A program made the translations under genes and the position numbers. From Mycolicibacterium insubricum (lineage in GTDB: Bacteria > Actinomycetota > Actinomycetes > Mycobacteriales > Mycobacteriaceae), in NCBI RefSeq assembly GCF_010731615.1, contig NZ_AP022618.1, forward strand, positions 4,464,001 through 4,528,000: a stretch of DNA of 64,000 bases, given 5' to 3'. A model generated the notes under the pieces. It ran no database searches. It saw only the letters and a list, made by a program, of their open reading frames with translations, and was not told the DNA's origin. Below, one piece after another: positions 51,767-60,390 of this stretch. The stretch's first letter is position 1. Each line of letters opens with the position of its first letter.

Positions 51767-51816
51767 CGGTGCGGCGGCCTTTCTGTGCCGAGGTCTGGGC
51801 GAAGACGATTCGGGGC

Positions 51817-53244
51817 TCAGTCGTTGCTGCTCATCACGTGCTTGATGCGGGTGTAGTCCTCCAGCCCGTAGGCCGACAGGTCCTTGCCGTACCCGGAGTG
51901 CTTGAACCCGCCGTGCGGCATCTCGGCGACCAGCGGGATGTGGCAGTTGATCCACACCGCGCCGGCGTCGACGCGGATGCTCATCCGGTTGGCGGTGGCG
52001 TGGTCGGTGGTCCAGACGCTGGCGGCCAGCCCGTAGTTCACGCCGTTCGCCAGTGCGACGGCCTGCTCCTCGGTGTCGAACGACTGCACGGTCAGGATCG
52101 GGCCGAAGGTCTCCTCCTGGACGATCGGATCGTCCTGGCGCACCCCGGTGATGACGGTCGGCTCGAAGTAATACCCGCGATCGCCGACCCGGTTGCCGCC
52201 GGTGACGACGGTCGCATGCGCCGGCAGCGCGGCGATCTTGTCGCGGACCCGGCCGAAGTGCGCGGCGTTGTTCAGCGAGCCGTAGAAGGCGTCGGGATCG
52301 TCGGGGGCGCCGGGTCGTAGTTTTCCGGCCTGTTCGACCAGTGCCGCGACGAACTCGTCGTGCACGGATTCGGCGACGATGGCGCGGGTGGCGGCGGTGC
52401 AGTCCTGGCCGGCGTTGAAGAACGCGGCCTGCGCGATGCCCTCGGCGGCCCGGGCGATGTCGGCGTCGGCGAACACCACGGCCGGGGCCTTGCCGCCGAG
52501 TTCGAGGTGGGCGCGTTTGACGTCGACGGCCGCGGAGGTGGCCACCGCGATGCCGGCGCGGACCGAGCCGGTGATGGCGACCAGGCCCAGCCTCGGGTCG
52601 CCGATCAGCGCCGAGCCGGTGGCCGCGTTGCCGAGCACCACGTTGAACACGCCGTCGGGCAGGATGCCGGCGGTGATGCGCGCCAGTTCCAGGGTGGATT
52701 CGGGGGTGGTGTCCGACGGTTTGAGCACGACGGTGTTGCCGGCGGCCAGTGCCGGGGCGATCTTCCAGATCGCCATCATGAACGGGTAGTTCCACGGGGT
52801 GACCTGGCCGACGATGCCGATCGGCTCCCGTCGCACATAGGAGGTGAAGCCCTCCAGGTATTCGCCGGCCGCGCGGCCCTCCAGCATCCGGGCGGCGCCG
52901 GCGAAGAACCGCACCTGGTCGGCGCAGACCAGCACCTCCTCGGATTTGACCATCGCGGTGAGCTGGCCGGTGTTGCGGACCTGGGCCGCGACGATGGCAT
53001 CGGCGTTGGCCTCGATGGCGTCGGCCAGCCGCAGCAGCGCCGCCTGGCGTTTGCTCGGGGTGGTGGCGGCCCAGGCCCCGAAGGCGCGTTCGGCGGCGTC
53101 GACGGCGGCGGTGATCTCCGCGGCGGTGGACACCGGGGACACCGCGACCACCTTCTCGTCGGCGGGGTTGACGATCTGGATGTCCTCGGTGGCTGCCGAG
53201 TCGACGAACGCGCCGTCGATGAAGTTCTGCAATCTGCTGGTCAT
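51817..53244 (-). CDS. Gamma-aminobutyraldehyde dehydrogenase (PatD-like)
   Basis: A 475-residue aldehyde dehydrogenase. The cysteine is in FNAGQDCTAATR and the glutamate in HLELGGKAPAVVFADAD. The end WINCHIPLVAEMPHGGFKHS and GYGKDLSAYGLEDYTRIKHV closely resembles E. coli PatD. It is first in the minus-strand operon, 50 bases before the amine oxidase, and divergent from a PucR-type regulator. It would oxidise 4-aminobutyraldehyde to GABA. A general aldehyde role is possible, but the gene order favours the amine route. Confidence 0.9.
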   Translation of the reverse strand: MTSRLQNFIDGAFVDSAATEDIQIVNPADEKVVAVSPVSTAAEITAAVDAAERAFGAWAATTPSKRQAALLRLADAIEANADAIVAAQVRNTGQLTAMVKSEEVLVCADQVRFFAGAARMLEGRAAGEYLEGFTSYVRREPIGIVGQVTPWNYPFMMAIWKIAPALAAGNTVVLKPSDTTPESTLELARITAGILPDGVFNVVLGNAATGSALIGDPRLGLVAITGSVRAGIAVATSAAVDVKRAHLELGGKAPAVVFADADIARAAEGIAQAAFFNAGQDCTAATRAIVAESVHDEFVAALVEQAGKLRPGAPDDPDAFYGSLNNAAHFGRVRDKIAALPAHATVVTGGNRVGDRGYYFEPTVITGVRQDDPIVQEETFGPILTVQSFDTEEQAVALANGVNYGLAASVWTTDHATANRMSIRVDAGAVWINCHIPLVAEMPHGGFKHSGYGKDLSAYGLEDYTRIKHVMSSND

Positions 53245-53291
53245 CTGCGGTATCGGCCTCTCGATCGGTTGCGCTCCGAGTTCGTTCTAAT

Positions 53292-53312
53292 GTGCGCCAC
53301 CTCACAGCGCAC
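53292..53312. promoter_or_regulatory. Inverted repeat between the amine operon and the PucR gene
   Basis: GTGCGC and GCGCAC are separated by 9 bases. The 124-bp divergent gap also holds a repeated GTTCTxAT/GTTCTxATA motif (53285-53291 and 53333-53339) and TAATGT (53288-53293). It is a good place for the PucR protein to act on both directions. No experiment supports binding. Confidence 0.45.
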
Positions 53313-53368
53313 CGCATCTGCCAAAATGTCCCGTCAGGTGCGTTCTGATACGCCGGATTGGAGTGGCT

Positions 53369-54850
53369 ATGACGGTCCCGGTGCGCTGGCTGCTCGGTCG
53401 GCGCGCGCTGGGCCTGGACCTGCGGGCCGGGCACGCCGGAGTATCGGCGCCGATCGGCGTGGTCACCACCACCGAGCTGACCGACCCGACACCGTGGCTC
53501 TCCGGCGGCGAACTGGTGCTGACCACCGGCATCGGTCTGCCCGAGGACGACGACGGCCGCCGCGCCTACCTGTACCGGCTGGCCGACGCGGGGGTCGCCG
53601 CCCTCGGCTTCGGGGTGGGGGTACGGATGCCGGCGACGCCGCGGGCGCTGATCGACGCTGCCGACGAGCGGGGACTGGCACTGTTCGACGTCCCCCTGCC
53701 CACCCCGTTCGTGGCCCTGGTCCAGGCCGTCGTCAACGAATCGGCCCGCCAGCAGTCCCAGTCGTCCACCCATGCCCGCAACGTGCAGCAACGGATGACC
53801 CGCGCCGCGGTGTCCGGTGGCCCCGACGCGACGCTGCGGGCGCTGGCGTCCGGCTGCGCGGGGATCGCCGTGCTGGCCGACCGGCACGGGCGGATCAACC
53901 CACCCATCCTCGACCCGGCGGTGCAGGCGCTCGTCTTCGACCAGATCCGGCGCAACCCCGGTTCCTCGGCCGTCGAGTCCGTCGGGCCGGGGGCGATCGT
54001 CACCCAGCCGATCCGGGTCGGCCACACCGGTCACGGCTGGCTGGCCGTGGTGTTCGAGCACCCGCCGCAGCCCACCGACCACATCCTGATCGGGCACGCC
54101 AACTCGCTGCTGGCGCTGGACTTCGAGAAACCACTGCGGCTGCGCACCGCCCAACACCGGCTTAACGCCGCGGCGCTGGGCGTGCTGCTGGCCGCCGACG
54201 CCGACCTGGGCCCGGCGCAGCAGCTGGTGGCCGAGGCAGCCGACAACACCGGCATCCGGGCGTTGGTGCTGTGCGCCGACACCTCGGCCGCGCTGGCCGA
54301 ACCCCTGCACCAGGCGCTGCAGGCCGCGGGTCGTCCGGTCTTCGTGCACACCGAGGCCACGCAGGCCACGGTGGTGCTGCGCGGCGGCGACGGCACCGGG
54401 TTCGCCGCCCGGCTGCTCGACGGGCTGCCCTCCGGGCTGCGCCGGCACACCCGCGCCGGGCTCAGCACTCCCGCGCCGGTGGCACAGCTGGCCGGCGCGG
54501 TGGCCGAGGCCCGCCGCAGTGCCGCTGCGGCGCCGCCCGGCGGCGAGGTGCTCGACGCGGCGCGGATGGCGGGGCGCACCCTGCTGGAGGACCCGGCGAC
54601 CCGGGCGGCGCTGGGGCAGCTGGCCGGCACCCTGATCGCTCCGCTGCACGACGCCGACCCCGCACTGGTGACCTCCCTGCGCGCCTTCCTGGAGCACCAC
54701 GGCCACTGGGAGGCCGCCGCCACCGCCGCCGGGGTGCATCGCCACACGCTGCGCGCCCGGCTGGCCCGGATCGAGGAACTGCTCGGGGTAGACCTGGGGT
54801 CGGCGCGGGTGCGCGCCGAGCTGCTGCTGGCACTGCTGGCCGACGGCTGA
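53369..54850 (+). CDS. PucR family transcriptional regulator
   Basis: A 493-residue regulator. The N-terminal PucR domain is recognised by VRWLLGRRALGLDLRAGHAG and the segment DPTPWLSGGELVLTTGIGL. The C-terminal helix-turn-helix of the CdaR/PucR type is HWEAAATAAGVHRHTLRARL and ARIEELLGVDLG. A GGAG site precedes the ATG at 53369. It is divergent from the amine-degradation operon and is its likely activator, responding to amines or a catabolite. The ligand is unknown. Confidence 0.9.
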   Translation: MTVPVRWLLGRRALGLDLRAGHAGVSAPIGVVTTTELTDPTPWLSGGELVLTTGIGLPEDDDGRRAYLYRLADAGVAALGFGVGVRMPATPRALIDAADERGLALFDVPLPTPFVALVQAVVNESARQQSQSSTHARNVQQRMTRAAVSGGPDATLRALASGCAGIAVLADRHGRINPPILDPAVQALVFDQIRRNPGSSAVESVGPGAIVTQPIRVGHTGHGWLAVVFEHPPQPTDHILIGHANSLLALDFEKPLRLRTAQHRLNAAALGVLLAADADLGPAQQLVAEAADNTGIRALVLCADTSAALAEPLHQALQAAGRPVFVHTEATQATVVLRGGDGTGFAARLLDGLPSGLRRHTRAGLSTPAPVAQLAGAVAEARRSAAAAPPGGEVLDAARMAGRTLLEDPATRAALGQLAGTLIAPLHDADPALVTSLRAFLEHHGHWEAAATAAGVHRHTLRARLARIEELLGVDLGSARVRAELLLALLADG

Positions 54851-54914
54851 GCAGCCTTTTCACAAGTGATTGCCAGCCAGGCGTCATCAACTCCCAGGTA
54901 ACCGGCACGTGGCG

Positions 54915-54930
54915 ATAACAATTCGGTAAC
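54915..54930 (+). promoter_or_regulatory. ATAAC/GTAAC direct repeat upstream of the MspA-family gene
   Basis: ATAAC and GTAAC lie exactly 11 bp apart, one helical turn, as in sites for OmpR-family regulators such as MtrA. A further GTAAC is at 54898-54902. GATAAAT (54941-54947) ends 6 bases before the ATG at 54954 and could be the -10 region. The assignment to MtrA is speculative. Confidence 0.35.
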
Positions 54931-54953
54931 ACCGAGCCCGGATAAATATCCGC

Positions 54954-55628
54954 ATGACCCCACTGCTCACCCGCGCCACGGCCGGCCCGGCCATCGCGCT
55001 CGCCATGACCGCCGGCATCGCGGCCGTCCCCGCCGCACCCCCGCCACCCGCGAATGCCGATCCGGTGCCGATGGCCGCCCAGATCTACGACAAGGTGAGC
55101 CGCGACGGCTGGCACATGCAGATCCGGATCGACAACGAGACGATCAACTCAGTGCCGAACCTGGCTGAAGCCTCCAACTCGCGGGAGGGCTTTGTGACCG
55201 CCTCGGGCACCGCGACGGTCAGCGGCGGCGCCAGTCCGATCACCGACAGCATCTTCATCCTCGGCTACCAGTTGGGTTGCCAGTCCGACGTGTCCACCGG
55301 CCTGCAGTTCGGTGGCACCGCCGGCATAGCGCCGCTGGGATCGGTCGGTGTCGGCGGTGGGGTGCCGGTGGGTGCCAGTGTCGGACTCGGCGCCGGGGCT
55401 GCCGGCTTCGTGCAGACCGTCGTGCAGCCGGGGGTGATCGTCGACCTGCCGCTGGCCAATATGGCGCTCAGTGACGGGGGCGAGGCGATGCTCGACATCG
55501 ACAACATCCACATCAAGGCCGACGCCTGCGGCGGTGACGTCACCATCCGGTCGTACGCCTACCTGCGGATCTCTACCGCCGTCGCCCACACCGAATACGC
55601 CATCTACGGCGACCCGGCCAAGATCTGA
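54954..55628 (+). CDS. MspA family porin-like outer-membrane protein
   Basis: A 224-residue protein with a signal peptide (AIALAMTAGIAAVPAAPPPP, ANA cleavage near residue 36). The mature part follows the MspA family pattern: a strand-rich domain with REGFVTASGTATVSGG, FILGYQLGCQSDVSTGLQ, GVIVDLPLANMAL and RSYAYLRISTAVAHTEYAIYG. MspA forms the main mycobacterial outer-membrane channels. This member is more divergent and has two cysteines (GCQS, ACGG), so it may form a disulphide and may not be a general porin. It is followed by a secreted protein after 8 bases. Confidence 0.8.
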   Translation: MTPLLTRATAGPAIALAMTAGIAAVPAAPPPPANADPVPMAAQIYDKVSRDGWHMQIRIDNETINSVPNLAEASNSREGFVTASGTATVSGGASPITDSIFILGYQLGCQSDVSTGLQFGGTAGIAPLGSVGVGGGVPVGASVGLGAGAAGFVQTVVQPGVIVDLPLANMALSDGGEAMLDIDNIHIKADACGGDVTIRSYAYLRISTAVAHTEYAIYGDPAKI

Positions 55629-55636
55629 GGACCCTC

Positions 55637-56392
55637 ATGCGCAATATCTCCGCCGCCGTGCACGCCGGGATCGCCGTGCTGGCCGGCCTAGCCGGGGCCT
55701 GCGGCCAGGCCACCGCGTCCCCGGGTCTACCGACGCCACCGCTGATCCCCGTCGCACCGGGACTCGCACCGGGCAGCTATATGTACAACTACAACGTCAT
55801 CCCGGTCGGCCCGCCGGCACTGTTCGACGCCCGCGGCATCCGGGCGGGCGCCACCGGCGACCCGGCCTCGCAGGCGACCGGCATGCCCGGCAGCGCGCTG
55901 GGCCCAGGGCCGTGGAAGTCGAACTTCCTGGGCACCTCGGCGAACACCCGCCTGCATATCAATGCCGGAGAGGCGCCGGCGCAGCAGAGCAATACCCCCG
56001 GGCCGGTGATCGGCGCCGACCACAAGGCGGTCGTAGCGCCGGAGGATCCCGGCGGCGCGCCGCCGAAGAAGGTCACCGACCTGGAGTCCAGCCAGCCCAC
56101 TACGCCCTCCCCCGGTCCCGGGCTGCCGGGAACGGCGATCGAGGACCCCAGCGGCAAACCCGCCGTCGCCGCGCCGGGCGCCAGCGCCCCCGCCGCGCCC
56201 AACACCGCCGCCACCACGATCTGGCCCGGCACCCCGGGGTCGGCCCTCGGCGCGTTCCCCCGCGGCGAGAATCCCGGCATCTCGGCCGGCCCAGGCGGCG
56301 GGGCGCCCGACGGCGGTCCCGGAGCCACCGACGCCGGCCCGGGCATCTCCGCCGGCCTGGGTGGGCCCGGACCGGTCGACGACGGGCAGTAA
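55637..56392 (+). CDS. Secreted Pro/Gly/Ala-rich protein, function unknown
   Basis: A 251-residue protein with a signal peptide (AGIAVLAGLAGACGQATASP). The cysteine context AGAC is not a convincing lipobox. The first half of the mature protein has YMYNYNVIPVGPPALFDARG. The second half is low-complexity (PGISAGPGGGAPDGGPGATD and similar), suited to spanning the cell wall. It is in an apparent operon with the MspA-family gene, so it may be an accessory of that channel. Its function is unknown. Confidence 0.7.
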   Translation: MRNISAAVHAGIAVLAGLAGACGQATASPGLPTPPLIPVAPGLAPGSYMYNYNVIPVGPPALFDARGIRAGATGDPASQATGMPGSALGPGPWKSNFLGTSANTRLHINAGEAPAQQSNTPGPVIGADHKAVVAPEDPGGAPPKKVTDLESSQPTTPSPGPGLPGTAIEDPSGKPAVAAPGASAPAAPNTAATTIWPGTPGSALGAFPRGENPGISAGPGGGAPDGGPGATDAGPGISAGLGGPGPVDDGQ

Positions 56393-56479
56393 CCGCGTTC
56401 CGCCGGATCGGGCCGCACTTTCCGTTTAGATTCGGCGCACGCGCCCGCAACCCGGGCGACATCCTGGAGAGGAGGTCCG

Positions 56480-57934
56480 GTGGCATCGATCGTGCAACAC
56501 GCGCTGCGCCGCAAGCCGGTCTCGGTGATCGCCGCCGAGACCGGCTCCGACGGCGGCGACGGCCAGCTCAAGCGATCGATCGGACTGTTCGGGCTGGTCG
56601 CCATCGGTGTCGGCAGCACCATCGGTACCGGCATCTTCTTCATCCTGCGCGAGGCGGTGCCGCCGGCCGGGCCGGCGGTGATCGTGTCGTTCCTGCTGGC
56701 CGCCGTGGTCGCCGGGCTGACCGCCATGTGTTACGCGGAACTGGCCGGCGCGGTGCCGGTGGCCGGCTCGTCGTACTCCTACGCCTACACCACCCTCGGT
56801 GAGGCGGCCGCCGTCGTCGTCGGCGCCTGTCTGCTGTTGGAGTGGGGGGTGGCCGGGGCGGCGACGGCGGTCGGCTGGTCGGAATACATCAACCAGTTCC
56901 TGGGCAACGTGTTCGGCCACCAACTGCCCGTGGCGCTGTCTGGCGCTCCGTCGGAGGGCGGTGTCTGCAACGTGCCGGCGATCCTGCTGGTGTTCATGTG
57001 CGCGGCGCTGCTGATCCGCGGCGTCAGTGAATCGGCCAAGGTCAACACCATCATGGTGGCGATCAAGCTGCTGGTGCTGACGGCCTTCGTGATCATCGGC
57101 GCCCAGGGCTTCCAGTCCGGCAACCTGCACCCGTTCATGCCCGACGGCGTGGGCGGCGTCACCGTGGCCGCCGGCCTGATCTTCTTTTCCTTCGTCGGCC
57201 TCGACGGGGTGGCCGCCGCCGGTGAGGAGGCCAAGAACCCGCACCGGAACCTGCCGCTGGCCCTGATGATCTCGCTGCTGGTGGTCACCGGCATGTACGT
57301 GGCGGTGGCGCTGGTGGCCGTCGGCGCGCAGCCGGCGAGCCAGTTCGAGGGCCAGAAGGCCGGGCTGGCGAAGATCCTGGAGGACGTCGTGCACGCGCCG
57401 TGGCCGGGCACCGCCCTGGCCGTCGGTGCCATCATCTCCATCTTCAGCGTCACCCTGGTGACCATCTACGGCCAGACCCGCATCCTGTTCGCCATGTCCC
57501 GCGACGGGATGATCTCGCCGGTGTTCCACAAGGTGAACCCGCGCACCCTGGCGCCGGTGCACAACACCGTCATCGTCGCCGTCGTCATCGCGGTGCTGGC
57601 CGGCTTCATCCCGCTGGACAAGCTGTCGGAGATGACCAGCATCGGCACGCTGACCGCGTTCATCGTCGTCAGCATCGGCGTCATCCTGCTGCGCCGCCGC
57701 GCCCCCGAGCTGCCCCGCACCTTCAAGGTGCCGCTGTACCCGATCACCCCGATTCTCTCGATCGCCGGGGCGGGGGTGATCATCTACAAGCTGCAGACGA
57801 CGACCCTGCTGGTATTCGCGGCGTGGATGGCGCTGGCGCTGCTCTGGTACGTCGTCTACGCCCGCGGGCACTCGAAGCTCAACCGGCACGCCCCCGATAT
57901 GGAGGATCTGCTCGAGCAGGGCGGCCCGTCATGA
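56480..57934 (+). CDS. APC family (cationic) amino acid permease
   Basis: A 484-residue transporter with about 12-14 hydrophobic spans. It shows GLVAIGVGSTIGTGIFFIL (APC TM1 with the GxG substrate-binding break), YAELAGAVPVAGSSYSYAYTT and FIGLDGVA-like FFSFVGLDGVAAAGEEAKNP. These features fit the cationic amino-acid transporter group. The GTG follows GAGAGGAGG. The next gene overlaps its stop (ATGA). It is related to but clearly different from the permease at 47389-48978. Confidence 0.9.
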   Translation: MASIVQHALRRKPVSVIAAETGSDGGDGQLKRSIGLFGLVAIGVGSTIGTGIFFILREAVPPAGPAVIVSFLLAAVVAGLTAMCYAELAGAVPVAGSSYSYAYTTLGEAAAVVVGACLLLEWGVAGAATAVGWSEYINQFLGNVFGHQLPVALSGAPSEGGVCNVPAILLVFMCAALLIRGVSESAKVNTIMVAIKLLVLTAFVIIGAQGFQSGNLHPFMPDGVGGVTVAAGLIFFSFVGLDGVAAAGEEAKNPHRNLPLALMISLLVVTGMYVAVALVAVGAQPASQFEGQKAGLAKILEDVVHAPWPGTALAVGAIISIFSVTLVTIYGQTRILFAMSRDGMISPVFHKVNPRTLAPVHNTVIVAVVIAVLAGFIPLDKLSEMTSIGTLTAFIVVSIGVILLRRRAPELPRTFKVPLYPITPILSIAGAGVIIYKLQTTTLLVFAAWMALALLWYVVYARGHSKLNRHAPDMEDLLEQGGPS

Positions 57935-58821
57935 CGCTGCTGGTCGGCTATCCGGTCAAGCTGCGGGCCGACGACGTCATGCATCTCGCGGTCACCCTCG
58001 CCCGCAGCACCGGCGAGGATCTCGTCGTCGCCGTCATCACCCCGGCGCCCTGGATGCCCGGCATGTCCCGAGCCGACCAGGGTTACCGCGCCTACATCGA
58101 CGAGTTGGTCTCCGATGCCCACGCCGCGGCCCGCGCGCACGTCCCCGCCGATATCAGCGCCCGCTACGTCTCGGCGGCGGCCCGCTCGGTCCCGGCCGGG
58201 CTGATGGACGCGGCCGCCGCCGTGGGTGCCGACGCCATCGTGGTCGGTTCCTCCGACGACGGGCGGCCCGGCGAGGTGGCGCTGTCCAGTGTGGCCGACC
58301 GTCTGCTGCACAGCGCGCAAGTCCCGGTGGCCGTCGCCACCCGCGGCTATCCGGCGGATATCGCCGGCATCACCCGGGTGACGTGCGCGTTCACCGGGGG
58401 CGCGCAGAACCTGGTGCTGCTGGCCTTCGCCCGCGCCCTGGCCTCCCGCTACGGGTGTCCGCTGCGCCTGGTGTCGTTCGCGGTGCACCTGTCCCCGCCG
58501 GAGGTCGCCCGGTTCAACACCGAGAGCGGCCAGGTGCTCGCCGAATGGACCGAGAACATCTACGTCGCCGCCCACCGGGCGCTCGGTGATCACCCGGACG
58601 AGCCCCCGCAGATCGTCATCGCCCGCGGCGAACAGTGGGCCGAGGCGTTCGGCACCGTCGACTGGGAGGCCGGTGAGCTGCTCGTCGTCGGGTCCAGCGA
58701 GGCCGGCCCGATCGAACGGGTGTTCCTCGGTTCGCGGGCCACCAAGATCGTGCGGCACTCCCCGGTCCCGGTGCTGGTGGTGCCCCGCGCGGCCGCCGAC
58801 AACCCCGCCGACCTGCACTAG
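57931..58821 (+). CDS. Tandem universal stress protein (USP)
   Basis: A 296-residue protein with two USP domains. Domain 1 spans LLVGYPVKLRADDVMHLAVTL to IVVGSSDDGRPGEVALSSVA; domain 2 spans VTCAFTGGAQNLVLLAFARAL to LVVGSSEAGPIERVFLGSRA. It is translationally coupled to the upstream permease (ATGA), just as another USP is coupled to a permease at 47.4-49.9 kb. It probably modulates that transporter or senses nucleotides. This is inference from repeated pairing. Confidence 0.86.
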   Translation: MTLLVGYPVKLRADDVMHLAVTLARSTGEDLVVAVITPAPWMPGMSRADQGYRAYIDELVSDAHAAARAHVPADISARYVSAAARSVPAGLMDAAAAVGADAIVVGSSDDGRPGEVALSSVADRLLHSAQVPVAVATRGYPADIAGITRVTCAFTGGAQNLVLLAFARALASRYGCPLRLVSFAVHLSPPEVARFNTESGQVLAEWTENIYVAAHRALGDHPDEPPQIVIARGEQWAEAFGTVDWEAGELLVVGSSEAGPIERVFLGSRATKIVRHSPVPVLVVPRAAADNPADLH

Positions 58822-58851
58822 GGCTCATAAGATTTACTCAGGTAGACCCCG

Positions 58852-58857
58852 GATACT
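58852..58857 (+). promoter_or_regulatory. -10 box of the leaderless LCP gene
   Basis: GATACT (A at position 2 and T at position 6) ends 6 bases before the ATG at 58864, with no ribosome site. TAAGAT (58828-58833) is a second possible -10 that would give a short leader. Confidence 0.4.
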
Positions 58858-58863
58858 GGCGCG

Positions 58864-60390
58864 ATGTCGTCCAGCCGTCACCGCATGCCGCGCGAGTCCG
58901 CGCGTGTCTCGCGGATGCTCGGACGCTGCGTCGCCGCGCTGGTCTCCATCCTGGCTTTGGCGTCGACGGCATTCGGCTGGGCGTCGGTGCACAAGGCCAT
59001 CGGCGGCATCACCTTCTCGCATGCGCTGGAACCCGGCGCGCCGCGCTCGACCGACGGGGCGCAGAACATCCTGCTGATCGGCCTGGACTCCCGCAAGGAC
59101 CAGCATGGCAACGAGCTGCCGCAGGAGATCCTGGACAAACTGCACGCCGGGGACTCCGACGACGGCGGCTACAACACCAACACGCTGATCCTGATGCACG
59201 TCGAACCCAAGCCCGACGGCAAGGAGAAGATCGTCGCCTTCTCCATCCCGCGCGACGACTACGTCAAGTTCACCGGGGTGCCCGGCTACAGCCACATCAA
59301 GATCAAGGAGGCCTACGGGCTGACCAAGGCCGACGTGGCCCAGAAGCTGGTCGACGCCGGGGTCACCGATCAGCAGGAACTGGAGACCCGTGGCCGCGAG
59401 GCCGGCCGGCGGGCCACCATCAAGGCGGTCCGGGATCTGACCGGAGTGCCGATCGACTCGTTCGCCGAGGTCAACCTGGCCGGCTTCTACGATCTGGCGC
59501 AGAGCCTCGGCGGCGTCCAGGTGTGCCTCAACCACGCGGTGTACGACGAGTACTCCGGCGCCGACTTCCCGGCCGGGCGCCAGACGCTGGACGCCGCGCA
59601 GTCCCTGGCCTTCGTCCGGCAGCGGCACGGCCTGGACAACGGCGACCTGGACCGCACCCGGCGCCAACAGGCGTTCCTGATCTCGGTGATGCACCAGCTC
59701 GACGCCACCGGCACGTTCACCGACCTGTCCAAGCTCAACGCGCTGATCGAGGTCGCGCACAAGGACGTGGTCCTGTCGGCGGGCTGGGATGAAAAGCAGT
59801 TCCGCCGGATGCAGGCGCTGGCCGGCGGCGACGTCGAATTCCGCACCCTGCCGGTGGTGCGGTACGACAACATCAACGGCCAGGACGTCAACATCATCGA
59901 CCCGGCCGCCATCCGCGCCGAGGTGGCCAAGGCCTTCGGTACCAAGGACGCCACCACCACGACGACCACCGCCAAGCCGTCGGCCGACACCGTCGTCGAC
60001 GTGGTGAACGCCGCCGGGATCTCCGGGCTGGCCGCCTCCGCCTCGGCCAAGCTGGCCGCGCGCGGCTTCCACACCGACCAGGCGCGCGACCCGCAGCCCG
60101 GGGATCCGACGGTGACGTCGGTGCGCTACGGCAGCGGTGCGGAGTCCGATGCCCGCAGCGCCGCCGCTCTGCTGGGAATCACCGCCGAACCCATGCTGGA
60201 GTCCTCGCTGGCAACTGGGCACATCGAGATCATCCTGGGTCCGGACTACAGCCCGAGCGGGGCCGCCGACACCGACACCGCGACCGAAAGGGTGGAGGTC
60301 ACCCCGCTGAGCACCAGCACCAGCAGCGACGAGGCCCCGCCGCCGACCGGTATGCCGATCAACGGCGACGGGATCCCCTGCGTCAACTAG
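58864..60390 (+). CDS. LCP family (LytR-CpsA-Psr) protein, CpsA-like
   Basis: A 508-residue cell-envelope phosphotransferase. One membrane helix lies at residues 19-40 (MLGRCVAALVSILALAS). The LCP domain (about 60-315) contains ILLIGLDSRKD, NTLILMHVEPK, FSIPRDDYV, the GGV segment and FVRQRHGLDNGDLDRTRRQQ. A LytR_C domain follows at about 375-460 (VVDVVNAAGISGLAASASAK). Such enzymes attach arabinogalactan to peptidoglycan in mycobacteria. Its place before a crotonase, otsA and mce4-associated genes resembles M. tuberculosis Rv3484 (cpsA). Confidence 0.92.
   Translation: MSSSRHRMPRESARVSRMLGRCVAALVSILALASTAFGWASVHKAIGGITFSHALEPGAPRSTDGAQNILLIGLDSRKDQHGNELPQEILDKLHAGDSDDGGYNTNTLILMHVEPKPDGKEKIVAFSIPRDDYVKFTGVPGYSHIKIKEAYGLTKADVAQKLVDAGVTDQQELETRGREAGRRATIKAVRDLTGVPIDSFAEVNLAGFYDLAQSLGGVQVCLNHAVYDEYSGADFPAGRQTLDAAQSLAFVRQRHGLDNGDLDRTRRQQAFLISVMHQLDATGTFTDLSKLNALIEVAHKDVVLSAGWDEKQFRRMQALAGGDVEFRTLPVVRYDNINGQDVNIIDPAAIRAEVAKAFGTKDATTTTTTAKPSADTVVDVVNAAGISGLAASASAKLAARGFHTDQARDPQPGDPTVTSVRYGSGAESDARSAAALLGITAEPMLESSLATGHIEIILGPDYSPSGAADTDTATERVEVTPLSTSTSSDEAPPPTGMPINGDGIPCVN

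Noticed and set aside
51767..54745. Upstream extension of the amine-oxidase frame, giving a 1632-codon open frame
   Set aside because: This stretch is antisense to the aldehyde dehydrogenase and overlaps the PucR gene. It is low-complexity Arg/Gly/Pro with no domain, and the true enzyme begins at 51766.
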